In this document: piece by piece, positions 43,900 to 53,928 of the stretch
Numbering within the stretch: the stretch's first letter is position 1
Layout of the letters: every line of letters begins with the position of its first letter
From: Variovorax ginsengisoli
GTDB lineage: Bacteria; Pseudomonadota; Gammaproteobacteria; Burkholderiales; Burkholderiaceae_C
DNA length: 64,000 nucleotides
Assembly: GCF_006438845.1 (NCBI RefSeq)
Contig: NZ_RCZJ01000002.1
Span: 1,108,253 to 1,172,252 of the forward strand
Reading direction: 5' to 3'
Notes under the pieces: generated by a model
Databases searched by the model: none
What the model saw: the letters and a program-made list of their open reading frames with translations, nothing else
Told to the model about the DNA's origin: nothing
Program-made: the position numbers and the translations under genes

Positions 43900-44847
43900 A
43901 TGGCCACCAAGAAACCCAAGGGCCTCGGCCGCGGACTCGAAGCCCTGCTCGGCCCGACCTTCAACGACCAGGCCGACAAGACGCCCGAGGACGGCGCAGT
44001 GCCACCCAACCCGACCGTGCTCAAGCTCGACCAGATGGTCGCTGGCGTCTACCAACCGCGCACGCGCATGGACGAAGGCGCGCTGTACGAACTGGCCGAA
44101 AGCATCAAGGTGCAGGGGATCATGCAGCCCATCCTCGTGCGCCGGCTCGACGCCGAGGCCGCGGCGGCAAAGAATGCCGAGTTCGAGATCATCGCGGGCG
44201 AACGGCGCTTTCGTGCCGCACGGTTGGCAGGCCTGGACAGCGTGCCGGTGCTGGTGCGCGATGTGCCCAACGAGGCTGCCGCGGCGATGTCGCTGATCGA
44301 GAATATCCAGCGTGAAGACCTGAACCCGCTCGAAGAGGCGCAGGGCCTGCAACGGCTGGTCTCAGAGTTTGGGCTCACTCACGAAATGGCGGCGCAGGCG
44401 GTGGGTCGCTCACGCAGCGCGGCCAGCAACCTGCTGCGCCTGCTCAACCTGGCCGAGCCCGCGCAGGCCATGCTGATGGCGGGCGACATCGACATGGGCC
44501 ATGCGCGTGCGCTGCTGTCGCTCGATCGGGGCACGCAGATCACGGCTGCCAATCAGATCGCCGGAAAGAAGCTGTCGGTGCGCGAGGCCGAGGCGCTGGT
44601 CAAGAAGCTCGCCGCCGAATTCAGTCTCACGCCTTCGCCACGCCGCAACGGCGCGGCCGACAAGTCACGCGACCTGCAGCGGGTGGAGGAAGAACTGGCC
44701 GACCTGCTGACCGCGGAGGTCGAGGTGCGCATCAAGAAGCGCAGCAAGCGCGGCGGCAAGGTGGAAGAGAGCGGCGAACTGGCCATTCATTTCGGATCGC
44801 TCGACGCGCTCAACGGGCTGATCGAACGCATCCGCCGAACGACCTGA
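43900..44847 (+). CDS. parB: Chromosome partitioning protein ParB (Spo0J)
   Basis: A protein of 315 residues with the N-terminal ParA-stimulating tail KKPKGLGRGLEALLG, a ParB/Srx domain with CTPase motif residues (ERRFRAARLAG; IENIQREDLNPLEEA), a helix-turn-helix (HEMAAQAVGRSRSAASNLLRL) and a C-terminal dimer domain. It binds parS and spreads as a CTP-dependent clamp. Last gene of the lysE-parA-hydrolase-parB run. Confidence 0.95.
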   Translation: MATKKPKGLGRGLEALLGPTFNDQADKTPEDGAVPPNPTVLKLDQMVAGVYQPRTRMDEGALYELAESIKVQGIMQPILVRRLDAEAAAAKNAEFEIIAGERRFRAARLAGLDSVPVLVRDVPNEAAAAMSLIENIQREDLNPLEEAQGLQRLVSEFGLTHEMAAQAVGRSRSAASNLLRLLNLAEPAQAMLMAGDIDMGHARALLSLDRGTQITAANQIAGKKLSVREAEALVKKLAAEFSLTPSPRRNGAADKSRDLQRVEEELADLLTAEVEVRIKKRSKRGGKVEESGELAIHFGSLDALNGLIERIRRTT

Positions 44848-44873
44848 AAAGACGGTCCGGCGCCGTCCAGCGG

Positions 44874-46298
44874 CTAGAGCGAGAAGATCTTCCCCGGATT
44901 CATGATGTTCTTGGGGTCGAGCGCGCGTTTGATCGTGCGCATCATGTCGACCGCGCCCGCGCCGGCCTCGTCGACCAGGAAGCCCATCTTGTGCAGCCCG
45001 ATGCCGTGCTCGCCGCTGCAGGTGCCTTCCAGCGCGATGGCGCGCGACACCAGGGCGTGGTTGAGCACCTCGGCCTTGGCGCGCTCGTCGACGTCATTGG
45101 GGTCGATCAGGTAGCCGAAGTGGAAGTTACCGTCTCCGACGTGGCCGACGAGGAAGTAGGGGATGCCGCTGGCGTCGGCCTCGGCCACCGATTCGAGCAG
45201 GCAGTCGGCCAGCCGTGAAATCGGCACGCACGTATCGGTCGAGATGGCGCGGCAGCCTGGGCGCGACTGGATCGCCGCGAAGTAGGCGTTGTGCCGCGCG
45301 GTCCACAGGCGCGTGCGCTCTTCGGGCGTGGTGGCCCATTCGAAGGCGTTGCCGCCATGGCCGCTGGCCAGTTCCTGCACCGTCTCGGCCTGCTCCTTCA
45401 CACCGGCGGGCGAGCCGTGGAATTCCATCAGCAGCATCGGTTCCTCGCGCAGGCCGAGCTTGGCGTACGCGTTGACCATGCGCACCGTGTTCACGTCGAT
45501 CAGCTCGACTCGCGCGATCGGCACGCCCAGCTGGATGATCTCGATGGTGGTGCGCACGGCCGCCTCGATGCTCGGGAACGAGCAGATGGCGGCCGACACC
45601 GCCTCGGGCAGCGGGTAGATGCGCAGCGTGATCTCTGTGATGACGCCCAGCGTGCCTTCGCTGCCCACCATCAGGCGGGTCAGGTCGTAGCCCGCCGACG
45701 ACTTGCGCGCGCGCGTGCCCGTGCGGATGACTTCGCCGCTGGCTGTGACCACTTCCAACCCAAGCACGTTCTCGCGCATGGTGCCGTAGCGCACGGCGTT
45801 CGTGCCGCTGGCGCGCGTGGCCGCCATGCCGCCGATCGAGGCGTCGGCGCCTGGGTCAATGGGAAAGAAGAGGCCGGTGCTCTTGATGTCCTCATTGAGC
45901 TGCTTGCGCGTCACGCCCGGCTGCACCGTGACCGTCAGGTCATCGGCGTTGATGGACAGCACGCGGTTCATCCGCGACAGGTCGATGCTGATGCCACCCT
46001 GCACGGCCAGCAGGTGGCCTTCGAGCGACGAGCCGACGCCGAAGGGGATCAGCGGCACGCCGTGTTCGCTGGCCAGCGCGACCGCGTCGGCCACGTCCTG
46101 CGTGCTCTCGGCGAACACCACGGCCGCAGGCGGCGGCGCTTCGAAGGAGGACTCGTCGCGGCCGTGCTGCGTGCGCACCGCCAGCGCGGTCGAACAGCGC
46201 TCCGCGAAACGCGCCTTGAGCGCGTCGATCAGCGCAGCGGGCACGTCGCGCAGGTGGAAATCGGGCAACAGCTGGTCGGCGGTGGTCGGCGCGTTCAT
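44874..46298 (-). CDS. FAD-linked oxidase, D-lactate dehydrogenase (cytochrome) type
   Basis: A protein of 474 residues: PCMH FAD-binding domain (about 50-230; PFGVGSSLEGHLL, IDPGADASIGGMAATRASGT, VGSEGTLGVITE) and a C-terminal FAD-oxidase domain with VGHVGDGNFHF and CSGEHGIGLHKMG, which hold the metal and substrate His residues. This pattern fits D-lactate or D-2-hydroxyacid dehydrogenases of the LDHD/GlcD group. The ATG at 46298 follows GGAG. Convergent with parB and divergent from the adenosyltransferase gene. Confidence 0.9.
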   Translation of the reverse strand: MNAPTTADQLLPDFHLRDVPAALIDALKARFAERCSTALAVRTQHGRDESSFEAPPPAAVVFAESTQDVADAVALASEHGVPLIPFGVGSSLEGHLLAVQGGISIDLSRMNRVLSINADDLTVTVQPGVTRKQLNEDIKSTGLFFPIDPGADASIGGMAATRASGTNAVRYGTMRENVLGLEVVTASGEVIRTGTRARKSSAGYDLTRLMVGSEGTLGVITEITLRIYPLPEAVSAAICSFPSIEAAVRTTIEIIQLGVPIARVELIDVNTVRMVNAYAKLGLREEPMLLMEFHGSPAGVKEQAETVQELASGHGGNAFEWATTPEERTRLWTARHNAYFAAIQSRPGCRAISTDTCVPISRLADCLLESVAEADASGIPYFLVGHVGDGNFHFGYLIDPNDVDERAKAEVLNHALVSRAIALEGTCSGEHGIGLHKMGFLVDEAGAGAVDMMRTIKRALDPKNIMNPGKIFSL

Positions 46299-46357
46299 GT
46301 TTTGTCTCCTGGAGCGGTCTACCATTCTAAGAACCGCACTCTTCCAACGGACCTCCC

Positions 46358-46936
46358 ATGGGCAATCGACTCACGCAAATCGCGACGCGCACCGGCGACG
46401 ACGGAAGCACAGGCCTCGGCGACAACAGCCGCGTCCCCAAGGACCACCTGCGGGTGCAGGCCATGGGCGACGTCGACGAGCTCAACTCGCAGATCGGCGT
46501 GCTGCTGTGCGAGCCGATGCCCGAGGCGCTTCGGGAGCTGCTGGTCGACGTGCAGCATCAGCTCTTCAACCTCGGCGGCGAGCTGTCGATGCCGGGCTAC
46601 ACGCTGCTCAAGCCCGAGGCGCTGCTGCAGCTCGACGACGCACTGGCCACGCACAACGCGACCTTGCCGCGCCTGGCCGAATTCATCCTTCCCGCCGGCA
46701 CGCGCGCCGCATCGCTGGCGCACGTGTGCCGCACCGTGGCGCGCCGCGCCGAACGCGCGGTGGTGGCGCTCGGCGCGGCCGAAGCGCTCAACGCCTCGCT
46801 GCGGCAGTACCTGAACCGGCTGAGCGACCTGCTCTTCGTGCTCGCGCGCGTGCTCAACCGCGTCGATGGCGGCGATGACGTCTACTGGAAAAGCGAGCGT
46901 TTGACGCTTGCCGCAGCGGAAAACGGCCAAGATTGA
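46358..46936 (+). CDS. Cob(I)alamin adenosyltransferase, PduO type
   Basis: A protein of 192 residues with the PduO pattern: TRTGDDGSTGLGDNSRVPKD binding ATP at the N-terminus, GDVDELNSQIG, VQHQLFNLGGELS, and the C-terminal RTVARRAERAVV and LNRLSDLLFVLARVLN. It makes adenosylcobalamin in the cytoplasm. Divergent from the flavin oxidase gene, with a 59-base gap, and alone. Confidence 0.95.
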   Translation: MGNRLTQIATRTGDDGSTGLGDNSRVPKDHLRVQAMGDVDELNSQIGVLLCEPMPEALRELLVDVQHQLFNLGGELSMPGYTLLKPEALLQLDDALATHNATLPRLAEFILPAGTRAASLAHVCRTVARRAERAVVALGAAEALNASLRQYLNRLSDLLFVLARVLNRVDGGDDVYWKSERLTLAAAENGQD

Positions 46937-47096
46937 TCCGTCTCCACCGAGGTCGCTCGGCCTCAAGTTCGAGCGGGACGCCGCTCTGTACGGATACGTG
47001 CGGTTACCGCCTTCACGCGGTTCGCACGTGCGCCCTGGCTGCGCGACACATGGCGACGCCACACTGGAACCCTCATCCACGCAGAAGGAGTTTCAG

Positions 47097-47537
47097 ATGA
47101 ACAACAAATCCAGAAGCATGACCGTCGCTGCCGCCGTGATGGCACTGTGCATGGCAGGCAGCGCCTTCGCGCAGGATCGCCGCGGCGACGACCGCGGCCA
47201 GCGCGGACCGCAGAACCGCTACGAGCAACAGCACCGTGGAGACGACCGTCGCGACGACCGCCGGGACCATCGCTACCAAAACTCGCGCAACGATCGGAAC
47301 GACTACCGTGACGGGCGCCATTTCGATCGCCCTGGCTACCCGCAGCCACACGTCGAATGGCGTCGTGGCGGCCGCGTGCCGACCGAATACCGCGGCCGCA
47401 ACTACGTGGTCGATGACTGGCGCGGCTATCGGCTGCAGCAGCCACCGCGCGGGTACCAGTGGGTCGGCGTGGGTGGGGATTTCGTGCTTGCCGCCATCGC
47501 GACCGGCCTGATCGCGCAGATCATCGCTGCGCAATAA
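47097..47537 (+). CDS. RcnB-like secreted protein
   Basis: A protein of 146 residues: signal peptide (cleavage AFA-Q near 25), a central Arg/Asp/His-rich low-complexity stretch (about 26-80), and a C-terminal RcnB/CigR-type segment (GGRVPTEYRGRNYVVDDWR, PPRGYQWVGVGGDFVLAA). RcnB helps keep nickel and cobalt balance in the periplasm. The relation here is by architecture and the C-terminal pattern. A strong AAGGAG site precedes the ATG. An inverted repeat lies 12 bases after the stop. Confidence 0.85.
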   Translation: MNNKSRSMTVAAAVMALCMAGSAFAQDRRGDDRGQRGPQNRYEQQHRGDDRRDDRRDHRYQNSRNDRNDYRDGRHFDRPGYPQPHVEWRRGGRVPTEYRGRNYVVDDWRGYRLQQPPRGYQWVGVGGDFVLAAIATGLIAQIIAAQ

Positions 47538-47548
47538 GAAGGCTCCCG

Positions 47549-47572
47549 ACGCCGCTTCGAAAGAGGCGGCGT
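47549..47572. terminator. Hairpin between convergent genes
   Basis: ACGCCGC pairs with GCGGCGT around a 10-base loop, between the RcnB-like gene and the convergent gene at 47581. Terminator role is likely from position, but T-runs are lacking. Confidence 0.4.
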
Positions 47573-47580
47573 TGCGGTCG

Positions 47581-47835
47581 TCAAACCGTGGCGGCGGTGG
47601 CGGTGCTCAGCTGGGCGCAGACGTTGCGGCCGGTGATCGTGAGGCGCAGCCCACCGCCGTGCCATTCGAGCCAGTTGAGGCCCACATAGGCCTCGATGTC
47701 GCTGTCGTCGATCTGGTCGGCCTGGCGGTGGTTCAAGCGCTCGACCGTGAGCGGGAGCGATTGCCGCAATCGTTCGCGCACCACGGCGGCAGCCGCCGCC
47801 TTCAATTCAACGCGCGTCTGCTGGGTCGATGCCAT
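47581..47835 (-). CDS. Small protein of unknown function
   Basis: An 84-residue hydrophilic protein with no signal peptide. It begins MASTQQTRVELKAAAAAV, which looks helical, and ends in a short beta-like stretch (LTITGRNVCAQL). I do not recognise the family. Codon use matches neighbours. It converges on the RcnB-like gene and stands alone. Confidence 0.6.
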   Translation of the reverse strand: MASTQQTRVELKAAAAAVVRERLRQSLPLTVERLNHRQADQIDDSDIEAYVGLNWLEWHGGGLRLTITGRNVCAQLSTATAATV

Positions 47836-47973
47836 GTCTGGTCCGTTCCGGAAGCTGAGGAATGAAGCGCCAATGTACCTCTTACGGGTGACAGCGGCCT
47901 CAACTATTTGAGCCTCGACGGTCGAGCGTGGAATCGGTCACGCCGGATGCGGTGCGGCACCGGCGCGACGCGT

Positions 47974-50421
47974 TCACACGTTGCTGGTGGCGCGCACTTC
48001 GTCAATGGTCGTCTCGCCGGCCAGCACCTTGTCGATGCCGTCCTGACGCAGTGTGCGCATGCCTTCGCGCAGGGCGGTGGCCTGCAACGCTTCGGCGCGC
48101 GCACCGGTCTGCACCAGGTGGCGCAGCTCGCGCGAGATCACCATCAGCTCGTGCAGACCGGCCCTGCCCTTGAAGCCGGTCTGGTCGCAGAACGAGCAGC
48201 CCGGGCTCGAGAACATGCGCAGCTGCCCGGCCTCGCCGTGCCGCGTCGCCCAGCGCGTCAGCACATCCTCGCGCGATTCCGGCAGGTCGGCCTCGCCATA
48301 GGCCCGAAGGTAGTCGGCCAACAATTCCTCGACCTCGTCCTGGGTGGCGGGACGGGCGGTGCGGCAGTGCGTGCACAACCGCCGCACCAGGCGCTGCGCC
48401 AGCACCGCCAGCAGCGAGTCGGCGAAGTTGAACGGGTCCATGCCCATGTCGAGCAGCCGCGTCACGGTCTCGGGGGCGCTGTTGGTGTGCAGCGTGGAGA
48501 GCACCAAGTGGCCGGTGAGCGACGCCTCCACCGCCATCTTCGCCGTCTCCTCGTCGCGGATTTCCCCGACCATGATGACGTCCGGGTCGGCCCGCAGGAA
48601 CGCCCGCAGCGCTTTTGCGAAGGTCCAGTCGATGCGCGGGTTGACCTGCACCTGGCGCAGGCCGGGCTGGGTGATTTCGATCGGGTCCTCGGCCGTCCAT
48701 ATCTTGCGCTCGGGCACATTGATGTGGCTCAGCGCCGAGTGCAGCGTGGTGGTCTTGCCCGAGCCCGTCGGGCCCACGCACAGCACCATGCCGTAAGGCC
48801 GCTCCACCGCGTGCCGCAGGCGCTCCAGATTGGTCTGCGACAGCCCCAGGCGGTCGAGCGCGATCGGCTTGGCCGACGCCAGGATCCGCATCACCACGTC
48901 CTCCAGGCCGCTGTTGGTCGGAATGGTGGCCACGCGCAGCTCGATGCGGTGCTGCGGCGAGAACTTGGCGAAGTTGATCTTGCCGTCCTGCGGCTTGCGG
49001 CGCTCGCTGATGTCGAGGTCGCACATGATCTTGATGCGCGCGATCATCGCGTTGCGGTAGTTGGCTGGCAGCTCGAGGTAGGTGCGCAACTGGCCGTCCT
49101 TGCGGAAGCGGATGCGGATCTTTTCGCGGCCAGGATAGCTCTCGATGTGAATGTCCGACACGCCGCCCGCGTGGGCCTCCAGGATCATCCGGTTGATCAA
49201 CCGCACCAGCGAGTTGTCCGATTGCTCGATGGGCGCGTCTTCGTCGACCCGGTCGTCGCCTTCCTTCTCGAGCGTCTCGACCAGCGCCGTGGTGTCGGCT
49301 GGCTCGAACTCGATCGGGCGCAGCGCCTGCGCGAAGCGGCTGTCGGATGCGGCGCCGATCTTCTCGTAGGCCGCATGCAGGCTGCGCTCCAGGTCGCGGC
49401 ACTGCGCGAGCACCGGCGCGACCTTCATCTGGGCGATGAACTCGACCTCGTCGACCGCGGTGCGGCTGTTGGCCGGGTCGTCGTGCGCCACCACCAGCCG
49501 GCCTTCGCTCATCATCAACGGCATCACCTGCAGCCGCTGCGCCGCGGCGTAGCTGATCTTGCGCAGCGCCTCGGGCTCGATCGGGAACACGTCGAGATCG
49601 ACCAGCGGATAGCCCATCTTGCGTGTCAGCGCCACCTGCAGGTCGGCGCGCGACACCACGCCGGTACGCACCAGCAGTTCGCCCAGCGGCACGCCGCGCT
49701 CCCTTTGCTGCTGCGACAGCGCCTTGCGCAGATCGTCGGCGCTCACCATGCCCAGCGACATCAGCGCCTCGCCAATGCGAACCATCGGCATGCGTGTCTG
49801 GTGCGCCAAGGCCTGCACCAATTCGTCGGGCGTGGTGACCACGCGCGACAGCAGTGGCATGGCCAACGCCTGCACCGGATCACCGTCGTCGGAAGGTGCA
49901 TCGACCTCGAAGCGCTGGAACGCGGCGCGCGGCACGAACTGGCGCAGCACCCCGCCGTCTTCGCCGGCCGGCGGAAACAGGAAGAGGCCGAAGGCGCTCT
50001 CGACGTGGCCGACCGTGCGGCCCTGACGTTCGATGCCGCTCTTCATCACGATGCGCACCGCAGAACTCGCCGGCTCCCGTGGCACGCCCGACTGTGGATC
50101 CACCACGGGCGGCACCAGCGGCGCGAGCGGCGCGGTCAGCGTCAGCGACTGGAACTGTTCGAAGCGCAGCGGCACCGTGGTGCGCGCACGCGGCAGCTGC
50201 ACCAGTGCCACGGACTGCTCGGGCATGAAGAGGGTCATGCGGCCCGCAGCGTGCTGGCCGTTGAGGCCGACGATGTCGCAGGCCAGCGGATCGGTCTGCA
50301 CGCTTTGCAGGGGATAGGCGTTGCCTGGTGGACGCGGCCACACGAACTCGTTCGCGTCGGCTGCTTCGGCCGACGGCGTCTTGGCGGGCGCCTCCCATTC
50401 GAGAGGCTTCATGGTGGTCAT
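47974..50421 (-). CDS. GspE/PilB-type secretion ATPase with an extra N-terminal domain
   Basis: A protein of 815 residues. About 180 N-terminal residues form a beta-rich domain I do not recognise (PLRFEQFQSLTL, VPRAAFQRFEVDAP). Then come two MshEN/GspE_N segments (about 195-400), and an ATPase core with Walker A GPTGSGKTTTLHS, the Asp box EDPIEIT, Walker B VIMVGEIRDEETA, and a C4 zinc site (CTHC, CSFC). Such ATPases drive type II secretion or type IV pilus assembly at the inner membrane. No pilC, pilD or pilin gene is near. The start at 50421 has GGGAG at the right distance. Upstream of it, 115 bases away, is minE, on the same strand. Confidence 0.88.
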   Translation of the reverse strand: MTTMKPLEWEAPAKTPSAEAADANEFVWPRPPGNAYPLQSVQTDPLACDIVGLNGQHAAGRMTLFMPEQSVALVQLPRARTTVPLRFEQFQSLTLTAPLAPLVPPVVDPQSGVPREPASSAVRIVMKSGIERQGRTVGHVESAFGLFLFPPAGEDGGVLRQFVPRAAFQRFEVDAPSDDGDPVQALAMPLLSRVVTTPDELVQALAHQTRMPMVRIGEALMSLGMVSADDLRKALSQQQRERGVPLGELLVRTGVVSRADLQVALTRKMGYPLVDLDVFPIEPEALRKISYAAAQRLQVMPLMMSEGRLVVAHDDPANSRTAVDEVEFIAQMKVAPVLAQCRDLERSLHAAYEKIGAASDSRFAQALRPIEFEPADTTALVETLEKEGDDRVDEDAPIEQSDNSLVRLINRMILEAHAGGVSDIHIESYPGREKIRIRFRKDGQLRTYLELPANYRNAMIARIKIMCDLDISERRKPQDGKINFAKFSPQHRIELRVATIPTNSGLEDVVMRILASAKPIALDRLGLSQTNLERLRHAVERPYGMVLCVGPTGSGKTTTLHSALSHINVPERKIWTAEDPIEITQPGLRQVQVNPRIDWTFAKALRAFLRADPDVIMVGEIRDEETAKMAVEASLTGHLVLSTLHTNSAPETVTRLLDMGMDPFNFADSLLAVLAQRLVRRLCTHCRTARPATQDEVEELLADYLRAYGEADLPESREDVLTRWATRHGEAGQLRMFSSPGCSFCDQTGFKGRAGLHELMVISRELRHLVQTGARAEALQATALREGMRTLRQDGIDKVLAGETTIDEVRATSNV

Positions 50422-50536
50422 CTGGAACTCCCGGGGTCATGCTGCGCCATCGTGTGCCGTGGCTGCTTTGCCCCTCCCTGCCCCTGCACTCTAGCGCGGA
50501 CGCGCCGGCGTGCGCGCCAGCGTGCCGCGCGACGCG

Positions 50537-50812
50537 TCAACGCGCCGTGGCGGCCACGCCTTCGGGCAGCTCGATCTTGATGTCCAGCACCTCGAGGTCG
50601 TCCTGGCGTTCCAGGTTGACCTTGATGTCCTCCGGGCGGATCGACACGTACTTGGAAATCACGGCCACCAGCTCGCGCTGCAGGTCGGCCAGGTATTCGG
50701 GCCGCTTGCCGCCCAGGCTCGAGCGCTCGTGCGCCAGGATGATCTGCAGACGATCCTTGGCGATGCTGGCCGTCTTCTTCTTTTCGCCGAGAAGGAAGGA
50801 GAGGAAGGACAT
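50537..50812 (-). CDS. minE: Cell division topological specificity factor MinE
   Basis: A protein of 91 residues: N-terminal membrane and MinD-binding part ([22 protein letters not shown]) and a C-terminal dimer domain ([11 protein letters not shown]). It drives MinCD oscillation from pole to pole. The start at 50812 is nine bases after GGAGG; an ATG at 50818 overlaps the minD stop and is too close to that ribosome site. Last gene of minCDE. Confidence 0.95.
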   Translation of the reverse strand: MSFLSFLLGEKKKTASIAKDRLQIILAHERSSLGGKRPEYLADLQRELVAVISKYVSIRPEDIKVNLERQDDLEVLDIKIELPEGVAATAR

Positions 50813-50814
50813 GC

Positions 50815-51630
50815 TCATTTGCCTCCGAAGATGCGCTTGAAGAAGCCCGGCTTTTCCGCGTCGATGAAGCGCATCGGGCGGTCTTCGCCGAGAAAGCGCG
50901 CGACCACGTCGCCATAGGCTTCGGACACGTCGGTGCCCTTGTCGTGGATGGCCGGCACGCCCTGGTTGGACGCATTGAGCACCGTCTCCGATTCCGGGAT
51001 CACGCCGATCAGCTTGATGCGCAGGATGTCCTGGATGTCTTCCAGCGACAGCATTTGGCCGCCGGCGACGCGGTTCGGGTTGTAGCGCGTGATGAGCAGG
51101 TGTTCCTTGATCGGGTCGCCGCCGTCCTTGGCGCGCTTGGTCTTGCTGCCGAGCATGCCCAGGATGCGGTCGGAGTCGCGCACCGAAGAGACTTCGGGAT
51201 TGGTGACGATCAGCGCCTCGTCGGCGAAGTGCATCGCCATCATGGCGCCGGTCTCGATGCCCGCCGGCGAGTCGCAGACGATGTAGTCGAAGTCCATGGC
51301 GGACAGGTCGTTGAGCACCTTCTCGACACCCTCTTGCGTGAGGGCTTCCTTGTCGCGCGTCTGCGAGGCGGCCAGCACGAACAGGTTGTCGCACTGCTTG
51401 TCCTTGATGAGCGCCTGGTTCAGGTTGGCTTCGCCCTGGATCACGTTGATGAGGTCGTACACCACGCGGCGTTCGCAGCCCATGATCAGGTCGAGGTTGC
51501 GCAAGCCCACGTCGAAGTCGATCACGGCCGTCTTCTTGCCCGCGAGGGCGAGGCCCGTCGCGAAGCTCGCGCTCGTGGTCGTCTTGCCGACGCCGCCCTT
51601 GCCCGAGGTCACCACCACAATTTTGGCCAT
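50815..51630 (-). CDS. minD: Septum site-determining ATPase MinD
   Basis: A protein of 271 residues with deviant Walker A KGGVGKTT near the N-terminus, [23 protein letters not shown] and a C-terminal amphipathic membrane helix ([10 protein letters not shown]). It recruits MinC to the membrane and away from midcell. Second gene of minCDE. Confidence 0.97.
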   Translation of the reverse strand: MAKIVVVTSGKGGVGKTTTSASFATGLALAGKKTAVIDFDVGLRNLDLIMGCERRVVYDLINVIQGEANLNQALIKDKQCDNLFVLAASQTRDKEALTQEGVEKVLNDLSAMDFDYIVCDSPAGIETGAMMAMHFADEALIVTNPEVSSVRDSDRILGMLGSKTKRAKDGGDPIKEHLLITRYNPNRVAGGQMLSLEDIQDILRIKLIGVIPESETVLNASNQGVPAIHDKGTDVSEAYGDVVARFLGEDRPMRFIDAEKPGFFKRIFGGK

Positions 51631-51677
51631 TGCCGTTCCTTCTTCGTTTTCGGTTGTTCAGTTGTGCGGCGCGACGA

Positions 51678-52433
51678 TCAGACGATCGGCACCATCAAAA
51701 GCTTCTTGTCGTCCAGATGAATGTGGACGGGCTTGCCCGCCAGGTCGGCTGGCAGCGCCACCTCCGACGTGCGGTAGATGCCGGCGATCGCCACCAGCTG
51801 CGCTTCCATGCAGGTGGTGAAGATGCGGGCCTCGGTGTTGCCGCGCGCACCGGCGATCGCCTTGCCGCGCAATGGGGCGTACACGTGGATGTTGCCGTCG
51901 GCGATCACCTCGGCGCCGAAGTTGACGACCGCCATCACGATCACGTCGCCGCCGCGTGCATACACCTGCTGGCCCGAGCGCAGCGGCTTGTCGATGACCA
52001 GCGTGCCGGCCGCAGGCACCTGCACCTCGCGCACGATCTGTGGCGCCTCGCTGGCCGGCGCAGGCGCGGGCGGTGCGGGCGCGCGCGGTGTCGGCGTCAC
52101 CGGCATGGCGGCAAGCGAGAGGCCTGCGGCGCGCGCTGCCGCATTTTGGCCGTCGCTGCCGCCGCGCACGGCGATCGGTTGGGTCTGGTGGCGCGCCAGC
52201 AGGTCGCGCAGCGCGGGGAAATCGATGGTCGCGTCCGCACCGTCAGCCAGCTGCGAAAGGTCGATCACCACCGGCTCCTGCTCGAAGAAGTCGGGCGAAT
52301 CGGCCAACTGCGCGTCGAGCGCCGTGGCCAGCACGTCGAGGTCCTTCGTCTTGAGGATCAGCGCCACCAGCGGCAGCGTCGCACTCTTGAATTCGAAAAC
52401 CGCCTTGGTGCGCGCGGCGGAAGCATCGGCCAT
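51678..52433 (-). CDS. minC: Septum site-determining protein MinC
   Basis: A protein of 251 residues: N-terminal FtsZ-inhibiting domain (about 8-105; [15 protein letters not shown]), an Ala/Pro linker (about 125-145), and a C-terminal beta-helix domain with [32 protein letters not shown] and [12 protein letters not shown] that binds MinD. First gene of minCDE, with 47 bases to minD. Confidence 0.95.
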   Translation of the reverse strand: MADASAARTKAVFEFKSATLPLVALILKTKDLDVLATALDAQLADSPDFFEQEPVVIDLSQLADGADATIDFPALRDLLARHQTQPIAVRGGSDGQNAAARAAGLSLAAMPVTPTPRAPAPPAPAPASEAPQIVREVQVPAAGTLVIDKPLRSGQQVYARGGDVIVMAVVNFGAEVIADGNIHVYAPLRGKAIAGARGNTEARIFTTCMEAQLVAIAGIYRTSEVALPADLAGKPVHIHLDDKKLLMVPIV

Positions 52434-52579
52434 GGGAAAAGGTCGTCCGAAAAGCGTTGAAGTCTAACGGGCCTCGGTGCCGTCCCTGGTCGATCGCCTG
52501 GCGCATCGCCCCCCTGACCACACATTTCTTTCATCGCGTTTCAACTGCGGCAGGCTGGAGAGCCGGCGCACGGGCCCGC

Positions 52580-53866
52580 TCAGGCGTTGCGCGCGCGACC
52601 GAGCAACGCCCAAAGCAGGATCGCGCCGAAGGTCGCGGTGCCGATGCCGCCGAGCGCGAACTGGCCGAACTTCAGCGTGAAGTCGCCGGTGCCGATGATC
52701 AGCGTGATGGCCGCGACGATGAGGTTGCGGTTCTGCGAGAAGTCGACCTTGTTGTCGACCCAGATCTTCGCGCCGGCCACGGCGATCAGACCGAACACCA
52801 CGATGCTCACGCCGCCCATCACCGGCAGCGGGATCGCCTGGATCAGCGCGCCGAACTTGGGCGAGAAGCCGAGCACCAGCGCGATGACCGCGGCCACCAC
52901 GAAGACCGCGGTCGAATAGATGCGCGTGGCCGCCATCACGCCAATGTTCTCGGCGTACGTCGTCACGCCCGTACCGCCGGCGCTGCCGCTGACCACGGTG
53001 GCAACGCCGTCGGCGATGAAGGCCCGGCCGATCAGCGGGTCGAGGTTGCGGCCCGTCATGGCGGTCACGGCCTTCAGATGGCCCAGGTTCTCGGCCACCA
53101 GAATGATCGCCACCGGTGCGATCAGCAGCATCGCACTGCCGGTGAAAACCGGCGCCGTGAACGCGGGCAGGCCGAACCATGCCGCGTTGGCGATGCCGCT
53201 CAGGTCGACCGGCTTGCCCAGTCCCAGCCCGTTGGTGAGCAGCGCGTAGACGACGGTCGCGAGGATCAGCCCGAGCAAAATGAGCAGCCGCTGCGCCATG
53301 CCGCGTGCGAACACCGCCACCAGGCCGACGCACAGGAAGGTCACCGCCTGCATCCACGCGTCGAAGTTGCCGGCCTGCATGTTCTTGATCGGCACGTTCG
53401 CCAGGTTCAGCCCGATGACGGCCACCACCGCACCGGTGACGACTGGCGGCATGAAGCGCTCGATCCAGCCCGTGCCGATGGCCTGCACCAGCGCGCCGAT
53501 CGCGATGTACAGCACGCCGCAGGCGACGATGCCCCCCAGCGCGACCGCCAGGTTGGTATTTGGCCCCGAGCCCGAATAGCCGCTGGCCGCGATCACCACG
53601 CCGATGAAGGCGAAGCTCGAACCCAGGTAGCTCGGCACGCGCCCGCCGGTGATGAAGAAGAACAGCAGCGTGCCCACGCCGCTCATCAGGATGGCGATGT
53701 TCGGGTTGAATCCCATCAGGATCGGCGCCAGCACGGTGGCGCCGAACATGGCGATCACGTGCTGCACGCCCATGGCGGCGGTTTGCGGCCAGGGCAGGCG
53801 CTCATCGGGGGCGACGACGGCGCCCTCGGTGGCCTGCACCTCGCGCCACTGGAAAAGCTTGCTCAT
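52580..53866 (-). CDS. Uracil-xanthine permease (UraA/RutG type)
   Basis: A protein of 428 residues with about 14 hydrophobic segments of the NCS2 family. Recognisable parts are LPWPQTAAMGVQHVIAMFGA, GFNPNIAI, and the family signature segments VAENLGHLKAV and GTGVTTYAENIGVMAATRI. It imports uracil, or possibly another nucleobase, with protons. The end of minC transcription and this gene are separated by about 145 bases; the copy 2 intergenic repeat lies downstream of its own start side. Specificity cannot be fixed here. Confidence 0.9.
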   Translation of the reverse strand: MSKLFQWREVQATEGAVVAPDERLPWPQTAAMGVQHVIAMFGATVLAPILMGFNPNIAILMSGVGTLLFFFITGGRVPSYLGSSFAFIGVVIAASGYSGSGPNTNLAVALGGIVACGVLYIAIGALVQAIGTGWIERFMPPVVTGAVVAVIGLNLANVPIKNMQAGNFDAWMQAVTFLCVGLVAVFARGMAQRLLILLGLILATVVYALLTNGLGLGKPVDLSGIANAAWFGLPAFTAPVFTGSAMLLIAPVAIILVAENLGHLKAVTAMTGRNLDPLIGRAFIADGVATVVSGSAGGTGVTTYAENIGVMAATRIYSTAVFVVAAVIALVLGFSPKFGALIQAIPLPVMGGVSIVVFGLIAVAGAKIWVDNKVDFSQNRNLIVAAITLIIGTGDFTLKFGQFALGGIGTATFGAILLWALLGRARNA

Positions 53867-53928
53867 TGGAGTGTCTCCTCGTTCTTGGGGTCGCCATTCT
53901 CCAAGAGAAGTGAGGGTGCTTCGCGAGA

